Below, piece by piece: positions 8,449 to 16,400 of a DNA stretch of 64,000 nucleotides; the stretch's first letter is position 1; each line of letters starts with the position of its first letter. The notes beneath the pieces were generated by a model. That model saw only the letters and a program-made list of their open reading frames with translations. It made no database searches and was not told the DNA's origin. The DNA is from Dissulfurispira thermophila (lineage in GTDB: Bacteria > Nitrospirota > Thermodesulfovibrionia > Thermodesulfovibrionales > Dissulfurispiraceae): positions 868,001-932,000 of the forward strand of contig NZ_AP022873.1 in the NCBI RefSeq assembly GCF_014701235.1, written 5' to 3'. The translations under genes and the position numbers were made by a program.

Positions 8449-10464
8449 ATGAAAAGATTTTCGTCATTTGTTGTTACATTTCTATTTTTAACCTTTAGCT
8501 ATTTGCCATTTACTCTTAACCTGTCTGCTATTCCTGTCTTTGCAGAACAGAAGACCGCATCGCTTGAAGAAATCGTAGTAACTGCAACAAAGATTGAAGA
8601 ACCCAAAAAGGATGTTCCTGCACCTGTCCATATAATCACTCAAGAAGACATAAAGAATTCTACTGCAAGGAATGCCGGTGACCTCATTTCAGAGGCAGCA
8701 ATTGGGCATGTGCACAAGTATCCAGGCACGCTTACAGGCAGGATTGCATTGAGGGGATTAACTACAGATCTTTTCAGTGATTTAAAAAGCAGGGTGCTTG
8801 TTCTCATCAATGGACATCGTGCAGGCACTGTGAATTTAGCAAAGATACCTGTAGAGGACATCGAAAGGATTGAGATAGTTAAAGGGCCTGCATCTGTTCT
8901 TTATGGTTCTTCTGCAATGGGTGGTGTTATTAATATCATTACCAAAGAGGGCAGAGAGGGTTTCCATGGCTCTATCGGTAGTGAAATCGGCTCATGGAGA
9001 TACTGGAAGACGCAGGCTGAACTGAGTGGAAAGAGAGGGGCTTTTGACTTTTATTTGACTGCAAGCCGTTCTTCTTCAGGTGATTTTGAGGCAAAGGATT
9101 ATGGAAAGATTCAGAATACAGGATATGACGATGAAACAGTATCAGCCCGTTTTGGATACAAATTTTTTGACAGCCATCATATATCCATAGGTTTTCAGCA
9201 CTGGAAGGGATTGGAGATTGGCTCACCAGGCGCCAGGTACTCTCCTGACCCTGATAATTATTCAGACAGGGGACGGGACGGCTTTGACATTAGATATAAA
9301 ACAGCAGACTTCGAAGCTAAATATTATCTTATCAAAGATAGGGATGAATGGCACGGAGGCATGACATCCGGCATAGGGAATTCAAATATTACCCTAACAA
9401 AAACAGATACACAGGGGACAAGCATCCAGAAGACATTTGCCATAGGTGATCACAGAGTGATCTTTGGAGGGCAATGGGACAGGATAGAGGTTGATAGCTC
9501 AAGAAACACGGGCGCGCCTTATAATCCAAACTCAAGATACGACAGCTATGGCGCATTTACAGAAGGTAGGTTAAGTCTTTTCGATAAAAAACTTCTTTTA
9601 AGTGCAGGGCTTCGTTATGACTATTTTGAAAATGAGATACTTTCAACCCAGGGTATAATAAGCTTGAAACCGAAGAAGGAAGATATTGACCATGTGACTG
9701 CAAGAGGTGGAGTTGTTTATAAGCTTACAGATGAAATAAGCCTTAAAGGCAATATAGGCACAGCATTCCGCTCACCGGCGCCTGACGAACTTGCTACGGA
9801 TTATGTATCTTCATGGGGAACACGATATATAGGAAATCCTAATCTAAAGCCTGAAAAGAGCACATCCTACGATGCAGGAATTGAATATTCAAAAGATTTA
9901 TTCAAGGGCGGTTTAATCTTCTTCCATACAGATTTCAAAGACAAGATATTAGGTTATTATGACAGCATACTTAAAGCACAGACATTCAAGAATGTTGATG
10001 GTGCAACACTTCAGGGTATTGAAGCAAATCTTTCTTATGATATTGGATTGGCTTCTGGCCTTGATTTATCCATAGAGCCTTTTACGAACATTACCTATCA
10101 CACAAAGTATTCAAGCAAGGACGAACTTGAAATAGGCAAATATGGGAAAACACTTCTTTATACTCCTAAGTGGACAGGCGCCTTTGGAATAAAGGCAGGC
10201 AAGGAACGGTGGGATGTAAGGTTTATTGCAAATTATATAGGTGATGAAAAGGTGCAGGATTGGGATTTTAATTCGCCAACATACGGAAAAGCTATAGACA
10301 AAGGCGATTTTACAGTGGTGAATCTGAAAGGCTCTTATAGGCCAATAAAGAATCTCGAAATCACTGTATCTGTAGAAAACCTCTTTGACAGGGCATATGA
10401 GTATGTGTTGGGTTATCCAATGCCAGAGAGAACATTTATTGGAGGTGTTAAATGGATATTTTAG
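8449..10464 (+). CDS. btuB: BtuB-like TonB-dependent cobalamin receptor
   Basis: A 671-residue precursor with a signal peptide ending VFA, a TonB box (SLEEIVVTATK), a plug domain (PAPVHIITQEDI to IEIVKGPASVLYGSSAMGGVINIITK) and a barrel ending in Phe (GGVKWIF). The cobalamin riboswitch directly upstream and the CbiZ gene overlapping its end identify the substrate as a corrinoid. An AGGGAGGAAAAG site precedes the ATG. It differs clearly from the first receptor of the window and lacks that protein's histidine cluster. Confidence 0.92.
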   Translation: MKRFSSFVVTFLFLTFSYLPFTLNLSAIPVFAEQKTASLEEIVVTATKIEEPKKDVPAPVHIITQEDIKNSTARNAGDLISEAAIGHVHKYPGTLTGRIALRGLTTDLFSDLKSRVLVLINGHRAGTVNLAKIPVEDIERIEIVKGPASVLYGSSAMGGVINIITKEGREGFHGSIGSEIGSWRYWKTQAELSGKRGAFDFYLTASRSSSGDFEAKDYGKIQNTGYDDETVSARFGYKFFDSHHISIGFQHWKGLEIGSPGARYSPDPDNYSDRGRDGFDIRYKTADFEAKYYLIKDRDEWHGGMTSGIGNSNITLTKTDTQGTSIQKTFAIGDHRVIFGGQWDRIEVDSSRNTGAPYNPNSRYDSYGAFTEGRLSLFDKKLLLSAGLRYDYFENEILSTQGIISLKPKKEDIDHVTARGGVVYKLTDEISLKGNIGTAFRSPAPDELATDYVSSWGTRYIGNPNLKPEKSTSYDAGIEYSKDLFKGGLIFFHTDFKDKILGYYDSILKAQTFKNVDGATLQGIEANLSYDIGLASGLDLSIEPFTNITYHTKYSSKDELEIGKYGKTLLYTPKWTGAFGIKAGKERWDVRFIANYIGDEKVQDWDFNSPTYGKAIDKGDFTVVNLKGSYRPIKNLEITVSVENLFDRAYEYVLGYPMPERTFIGGVKWIF

Positions 10465-11300
10465 TCATGAGAGGATTTAAAAAGTATTTAATTGGGCTGA
10501 TTGTCTTAATGATACTCATTCCATCATTTGTCATGGCAGGGGATATTCCCCTGCCTGCAGAACTTGGTGCAAAGGCATTTGTGCTTAAGGGAGAAAGGGA
10601 AGGATTATGGGAGAAAAGTTTGATTGTTAAGTTTCCTGAAAGACGGAGAGTATTGTCCACAAACGATGGTTTTGTTGATGCAAGGGCTGTTGTGAATCAT
10701 TCTGCCCATCCAGAATTATGGAAAAGGGTATGTCAGGAGATGAAGACAAAGGATGAGGTTGGTGGGAAGGTTTATTCGAGAAAAATACAGGAAAGGATCG
10801 CAGAAAGGCTCGGCATAAGGAGCGAAGACATTGCACAGATGGCAACTGCTGCTGATATGGATAATCTCGCTGTCGTGACTAAGACTTTAAAGCCATTTGT
10901 CGTCACTGCATTGGTGACGGCAGGCGCAAAGACAAATGCCTTGCGGACAGGTGTTGATGAAGGCACACATGTTGAAGGCGACGTGCCAAAGGGAACGGTG
11001 AATATTATTATCCTCACAAATGCAAGGCTTACAGACGGCGCAATGGCAAGGGCAATAATCACAGCAACAGAGGCAAAGACAGCAGCCTTTGAGGATTTAA
11101 AGGTTCCGAGCAGCTACACAAAGGATGTTCAGGCAACAGGTACAGGAACAGACAGTGTAATTGTTGTATCAGGCACGAAAGGGCCACAGGTAACTTATAC
11201 CGGTGGTCATAGCCGCATCGGCGAATTGATAGGCAAGGCGGTTTATGAGGCTGTTGTTGAGGCGATTGGAAAACAGAATGGATTTAGAAAAAGCAATTGA
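10452..11300 (+). CDS. cbiZ: CbiZ-family adenosylcobinamide amidohydrolase, apparently exported
   Basis: CbiZ cleaves the aminopropanol arm of adenosylcobinamide and of some cobamides so that salvaged corrinoids can be rebuilt. The family core is clear: TALVTAGAKTNALRTG, GTVNIIILTNARLTDGAMARAIITATEAKTAAFEDL, ATGTGTDSVIV, and the C-terminal GGHSRIGELIGKAVYEAVVEAI. Unusually it begins with a signal peptide (FKKYLIGLIVLMILIPSFVMA, cleavage before GDIPLP), so the enzyme should act outside the cytoplasm. The ATG at 10452 has GGAGG six bases upstream; an in-frame ATG at 10467 keeps the signal peptide too. It overlaps btuB by 13 bases. Confidence 0.88.
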   Translation: MDILVMRGFKKYLIGLIVLMILIPSFVMAGDIPLPAELGAKAFVLKGEREGLWEKSLIVKFPERRRVLSTNDGFVDARAVVNHSAHPELWKRVCQEMKTKDEVGGKVYSRKIQERIAERLGIRSEDIAQMATAADMDNLAVVTKTLKPFVVTALVTAGAKTNALRTGVDEGTHVEGDVPKGTVNIIILTNARLTDGAMARAIITATEAKTAAFEDLKVPSSYTKDVQATGTGTDSVIVVSGTKGPQVTYTGGHSRIGELIGKAVYEAVVEAIGKQNGFRKSN

Positions 11301-11360
11301 AGGATAGTAGGGAATGTCATGATTTGGAGAGATAGCATTAAAGTTTTAGTGAGGTGAAAT

Positions 11361-12143
11361 ATGGATTTAAACATCATTTTATGGATTGTGGGAATGCTTT
11401 TCAGTCTTGGCATATTTGCTGTTAAGGTTGGATTCGGTCTTGGCTTTAGCGGAATGAAATGGAAGGGTGTGCTTCTAACCCTTTCCCTGTATCTTATGCT
11501 GTTTGTTGCTATAGCCGTGCTTTCAGAGCATTTGATAAAACTCCTTGAGCCTGTTTTGAAAAAAGGGCCATATCTCCATGCGCTTATGGCAGCAGGGATG
11601 ATTGCATGGGGAATATATTTAGTGCAACAGAGCAGTAGAGCGACAGAGCGACAGATAAAAATTCAGGCTGAAGGCTTAAGGCTGAAGGAAAAATCAGAAA
11701 TCGGAAATCTAAAATCCAAAAACTCTTTACTCGTTACTCATCACTCTTTACTTTTATTGATCCCCTGTCCTGTATGTCTTTCCGCAATGACATTTTCCAC
11801 ATGGGCGGCTCTGAGCGTGATTAAACTACCGTCTCTCATTGTGGGCATAGGACTGGGTGTTATCTTTGCCCTTTTGACCCTTACAATTGTGGGTCTAACC
11901 CGCATCAAACAGACTTCAAGCCCTGAAGTCAGTCTGGGACTGGGCATGATTGCAATTGGGCTTTATTTCATGGCTTCTCTGTATCTTCCTGCCAAGATTG
12001 AGGAGGCAAGGGGGATGTATCAGTCATTTCTTACAGAGGGCAGCAATATTGCCCTGAATAATAATATCGGCGTATTTGCACTGCTTTTTGTTGCCTTGGT
12101 TATTGGTTATCTTACAAATAAAAACCGGGAGGTTAAGAAGTGA
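11361..12143 (+). CDS. DUF2162-like integral membrane protein
   Basis: This 260-residue protein has about six or seven membrane helices. Between helices 3 and 4 a hydrophilic stretch (about residues 92-125) is encoded by low-complexity repeat sequence, followed by LIPCPVCLSAMTFS, whose CPVC pair sits at the start of a helix. It matches proteins annotated as DUF2162 putative transporters, which as I recall lie beside ExbB/MotA-like, DUF2149 and CobN genes in methanogens and some bacteria. It has an AGTGAGGTG site before the ATG, and its stop overlaps the GTG of the next gene. Substrate unknown. Confidence 0.75.
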   Translation: MDLNIILWIVGMLFSLGIFAVKVGFGLGFSGMKWKGVLLTLSLYLMLFVAIAVLSEHLIKLLEPVLKKGPYLHALMAAGMIAWGIYLVQQSSRATERQIKIQAEGLRLKEKSEIGNLKSKNSLLVTHHSLLLLIPCPVCLSAMTFSTWAALSVIKLPSLIVGIGLGVIFALLTLTIVGLTRIKQTSSPEVSLGLGMIAIGLYFMASLYLPAKIEEARGMYQSFLTEGSNIALNNNIGVFALLFVALVIGYLTNKNREVKK

Positions 12144-12829
12144 ATATATTTGCAGGTCTTGAGACATTTCTCTATGTAATATCATCTGCCCTTTTTTATC
12201 CGGTAGTTGCAGGGCTTGTGCTTCTTACACTCTGGATAGTTATCTCTTTTGGCGGCTTTTTAAGGGAGTACATAGATAGAAGGCAGGGGAATTCTTCTGT
12301 ATTAAACAGGTATAAAAAGACTCTTGAATCTGAAATTCAATTATTCCATGTCATTGCGAGGTATGGAGTCCCGAAGCAATCTCAAAATGAGATTCCTCGC
12401 TTTGCTCGGAATGACAGCAAACAACATAATGATACCCTCGATATAAGACTTGAAAGGTTTCTTCAGGAGGCAGAACTCGGACTCATTAAATCTCTTGATA
12501 AAATCAGGTTTGCTATCAGAGTTGGTCCTGCCCTTGGATTGATGGGAACACTGATCCCGATGGGGGTATCCCTTTCTGCCCTTGCGCAGGGTGATATGCC
12601 GAAGATGGCAGGAAGCATGGTTACGGCATTTACCACAACTGTTGTGGGACTTGCCTGCGGTGTGGCTTCATATCTTATGTCTATTGTAAAGGAAAAGTGG
12701 ATAAGGGCTGACATGAGGGAGATGGAGTATATGACGGAACTGACGTTAAGAAATTTAAAATTAGAAAAAGAGAAGTTTTATGAGACTTCCCAGTGTGCCA
12801 ATGAGGGTAGCTATGACAAAGAGATATAA
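12140..12829 (+). CDS. MotA/TolQ/ExbB-family proton channel protein
   Basis: A 229-residue protein with the three-helix ExbB/TolQ plan: helix 1 at about residues 18-40, a cytoplasmic loop, then IRVGPALGLMGTLIPMGVSLSALAQGD and SMVTAFTTTVVGLACGVASYLMS, the conserved family core. Such proteins form the proton channel of ExbBD, TolQR and MotAB motors. It starts with GTG overlapping the DUF2162 stop (GTGA), with GGGAGG seven bases upstream. Residues about 70-92 are encoded by an in-frame REP-like repeat in the cytoplasmic loop. The ExbD-like partner is probably the DUF2149 gene after the antisense insert. Confidence 0.9.
   Translation: MNIFAGLETFLYVISSALFYPVVAGLVLLTLWIVISFGGFLREYIDRRQGNSSVLNRYKKTLESEIQLFHVIARYGVPKQSQNEIPRFARNDSKQHNDTLDIRLERFLQEAELGLIKSLDKIRFAIRVGPALGLMGTLIPMGVSLSALAQGDMPKMAGSMVTAFTTTVVGLACGVASYLMSIVKEKWIRADMREMEYMTELTLRNLKLEKEKFYETSQCANEGSYDKEI
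12349..12416. repeat. REP-like palindrome inside the exbB-type gene
   Basis: The element starts TGTCATTGCGAG and ends GCTCGGAATGACAG, with GAAGCAATCTC and GAGATTCCTCGC between: the two halves pair as a hairpin. Related copies lie at 25273, 29068, 53048, 55484, 57037 and 61454. Here it is read through as HVIARYGVPKQSQNEIPRFARNDS in the cytoplasmic loop without breaking the frame. Confidence 0.88.
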
Positions 12830-13036
12830 TTTGTCTATTCTTTTATTTACTTCGCCAAATTTCTTATCAATTTCACTAACTTTCTCATCAATTTTTTTAT
12901 CAAATTTTTTATCTAACTCTTTAATATCTGTTTTTAGCTCAATAATCTCCCTGTGGATAATATCCAGCTCCCTGAATACAAATGCAAATGGGTCTGCCTT
13001 AAACTCATATGTTTTTTGTTCGATTGCCTCTGGCAT
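12761..13036 (-). CDS. Small coiled-coil protein with C-terminal membrane helix (antisense)
   Basis: A 91-residue product on the opposite strand between the ExbB-like and DUF2149 genes. It has an N-terminal MPEAIEQKTYEFKADPFAF segment, a long charged coiled coil with DKKFDKKIDEKVSEIDKKFGEVNKRIDK periodicity (in two pieces), and a C-terminal hydrophobic helix (LYLFVIATLIGTLGSLIKLLFF). The clean coiled-coil-plus-helix design argues for a real gene. Its end overlaps the end of the ExbB-like gene by 69 bases, tail to tail. No clear ribosome binding site is seen. Function unknown. Confidence 0.62.
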   Translation of the reverse strand: MPEAIEQKTYEFKADPFAFVFRELDIIHREIIELKTDIKELDKKFDKKIDEKVSEIDKKFGEVNKRIDKLYLFVIATLIGTLGSLIKLLFF

Positions 13037-13072
13037 GACTTTATGCTATCAAGATAAAGGGGGTCTGTCAAT

Positions 13073-13411
13073 ATGAGATTTCTGAAGAGACACAGAAGAT
13101 TTGATAAATACGAGCAACCCCTTGAAGATCCAATCTCAGGGGTCGCCAATCTCTTTGATGCAAGCGTTGTCTTTATTGTGAGCATGATGATTGCTCTTTT
13201 CATGGCGTATAACATGCTTGATCTGCTTGATCCTAAATCAGAGGTGACGATTACAAAAAAGACTGCCGATGGAAAGATAGAGATAGTAACAAAGAAGGGC
13301 AAAGAGATAAGGGTACAAAAAGTGACAGATAAACGACTAAGCGGTGAAGGACGCCGACTCGGAACAGCGTATCAATTAAAGGATGGGAGGACTATTTATG
13401 TGCCTGAGTAA
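13073..13411 (+). CDS. DUF2149 family protein, ExbD-like topology
   Basis: This 112-residue protein has a short basic cytoplasmic start, the family segment DPISGVANLFDASVVFIVSMMIALFMAYNML (one membrane helix beginning with an Asp), and a periplasmic tail of about 60 residues. This single-helix layout with an acidic residue at the membrane parallels ExbD/TolR/MotB, so I infer it is the stator partner of the ExbB-like protein. It overlaps the frame of the following cobN. A small antisense gene separates it from the ExbB-like gene. Confidence 0.8.
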   Translation: MRFLKRHRRFDKYEQPLEDPISGVANLFDASVVFIVSMMIALFMAYNMLDLLDPKSEVTITKKTADGKIEIVTKKGKEIRVQKVTDKRLSGEGRRLGTAYQLKDGRTIYVPE

Positions 13412-16400
13412 GCTAAACCTTTTTATATTTTTTTATTTCTTTTTTGTCTTGAATCTTAAAGTATATGAGAAAACTCAATGCACTGATTACAGCAATAAAT
13501 GCTACCAGTGCGATCACATCAGTTGGATAAATTTCCATTTATCTCCCCCCTATTCTTTATCAGATATCAGAAAATACCCTAAATATAACAACAAAATTCC
13601 TAATATAGAGGCAATTATAGCACTGAGTAATCTAATCTTTTCCGCGAAGATTGAACTGATTGCAACAGCAGTAAGAAGGTATTTAGCAAGGTCAAAAACT
13701 ACCTTTGCAACTTCTTTTCTACCGTCTATTTTTTGCGTATTTAACACTATCATTTTATTTATCTTTTGTCAAACTGCCCATGCCGAGCCTTTAAAGATAA
13801 GCCTTCTTCCTGGTGACACACATACAAAGACCGCTGTAGAGGCGATTAAGGCAGTCAGGAGTCAAGGGGTTGAAGATATTTCATTGCATGTCTATCCATT
13901 AAAAGGCATTCGAAATGAAGACCTTGAATATCTCAAAAATTCAAAGCTAATAATCGTAAATATAATGGGCAGACAGATTGTAGACGCTGTTAAATCGGAG
14001 ATTCAGTATGCAATAAAAAACGGCGCAAAGGTCTATGCTGTAGCAGCAAGCGGTTCTTATAATAATGAGATGAAAGCTCTCGGCATAATGGTAGATAAAA
14101 AGATTGAAGAATACTATCAAGAGGGAGGGTCAGAGAATTTTAAAAATATGATTTTTTATGCCTTAAAGAAGGATTTCGGTTTTGACATTTCTTATGGCAA
14201 AGCGATCAAGGTTGCGGAGTTTGGAATATATGACTATAAAACAAAGAGGATTTTTGGAGACTTTGAAGAATTTAAAAAGGTCAATGGTCAGAGAGACAGG
14301 CATTGGATTGGAATAGTATTTTACAGAAATACTATTGTATCAGGGCAGACAAAGCATATAGACGCTCTGGTTGAAGGTCTTGAAGAAGAAGGCTTTAATG
14401 TCCTGCCTGTGTATGGCTGGCCGTCTGAAACTGCGATTGAGAAATTTTTCTTTGATGAAAACGGTAAGAGTCGTGTAGGGCTTGTAGTTGCAATGGGTAT
14501 GAAGATCGGGATAAATCCAGAGATAGCTATACCTATTCTAAGCAGGCTTGGTGTGCCTGTAATCAATGCTATCACTCTGTACAGTCAATCAAAGGAGGAA
14601 TGGGAAAAATCTCCTTCAGGTCTTGATATTTTCGAGAGGGCATGGCAGATAGCTGGCACTGAAATGGCTGGAATTATCCAGCCCATTGTTATTGCCTCAA
14701 AGGAGAGAATGATTGATAAAGAGACAGGCATTGAATACATAGAAGAAAGGCCGATCCCTGAAAGGATAAAGAGGCTTGTTGACAGGGTGAAGGCATGGAT
14801 AAATCTTCAGGATAAGGCTAACAAAGATAAGAGGCTTGCCATCATCTATTACAATTATCCCCCGGGCAAGCAGAACATCGGTGCATCGTACCTTAATGTG
14901 CTTCCTGAGAGTCTGTGGGAGATATATGAAAGACTTAAGGCTGAAGGCTATAGGCTGAAGGCTGAAGAAATGACGAAAGAGAGGCTGTTTGAGGATGTGC
15001 ATAATTATGCCAGAAACATCGGCAACTGGGCTGCTGGTGAGATTGATAGACTTGCAAGGAGTGGTAAGCCAATACTTATTCCTGTTGACACTTACAAAAG
15101 ATGGTTTGAGGAATTGCCTGAAGGATTAAAAAAGGCGGTTATCAAAGACTGGGGCAAGCCTGAAGACAATAAGATGATGTCATGGACAGGTGCGAGTGGG
15201 ACGAAATATATCGTTATTCCTGCTATAAGATACGGAAATATCCTTTTTACACCGCAGCCATCAAGGGGATGGGAGCAGGATATAAAGAAACTCTATCACG
15301 ATGTAACCCTTGCACCCCATCATCAATATGTAGCCTTTTATCTATGGCTGAAGAATGAATTTCAGGCAGATGCCATTGCCCATATCGGAACACACGGAAC
15401 CCACGAATGGCTTTCGGGAAAAGAGGTCGGTTTTACCAACGAAGACCCGCCGGAGGCATTGATTCAGGATTTACCTAATATCTATCCATACATTGTTGAT
15501 GATGTTGGCGAGGGACTTCAGGCAAAGAGAAGGGGGATGGCAGTTATTATTGATCACATGACACCGCCCTTTGATAAGGCAGGGATGAATAAGGAGTTAA
15601 AAGAGCTTTCTGCCCTTATTAGTGATTACAACAATGCAAAAGAAAAGAGCCCGGCCATTGCTGAGTCAAGGCTCGGTGAGATAAATACTCTGGCAAAGAA
15701 GATGGGCATCCTTAAAGATATTGGCCTTATGGATATAAAGACAATGGATGATATAGAAAAACTCGATGACTATATAAAAGAAATTGGTGAAAAGGTTACG
15801 CCCTTCGGGCTCCACACCTTTGGCAAGTCTCCAGAAGAAAGATATATAAAGACAACGGCAGAGGCGATTGTTTCTATTGAAAGGGATTTGAGCAAGGAAG
15901 AAAAAGAAAAAAGGATTGCAGAACTTGAAAGCAGAATAATCCAAAGTGGACAGAGAGAACTTGACTCTTTTATTGCTGCACTTTCTGGCAGATATGTTCC
16001 TGCAGGTCAGGGCAACGACCCTATAAGAAGCCATGATTCTCTGCCAACAGGCAAAAACTTCTACTCCTTTGATCCCACAAGGATACCAGCAAAAGGAACA
16101 TATGAGATGGGGGTAAGGTTAGCAAAAGAACTCATAGAAGACTATAAACAAAGGCACGGCATTTACCCTGACAAACTCACATTTGTTCTATGGGCCGTTG
16201 AGACCATAAGGCATGAAGGGGTGATGGAGTCCCAGATTATGTATCTCATGGGCATAAAGCCGAAATGGGATGAAAGGGGCAGGGTGATTGGCGTTGAGGC
16301 AGTCCCACGCTTTGAACTTGGCAGACCTCGCATTGATGTAACCATTGTCCCATCAGGGCTTTACAGGGATTTGTTCTCAAACCTTATGGCTCTGCTTGAT

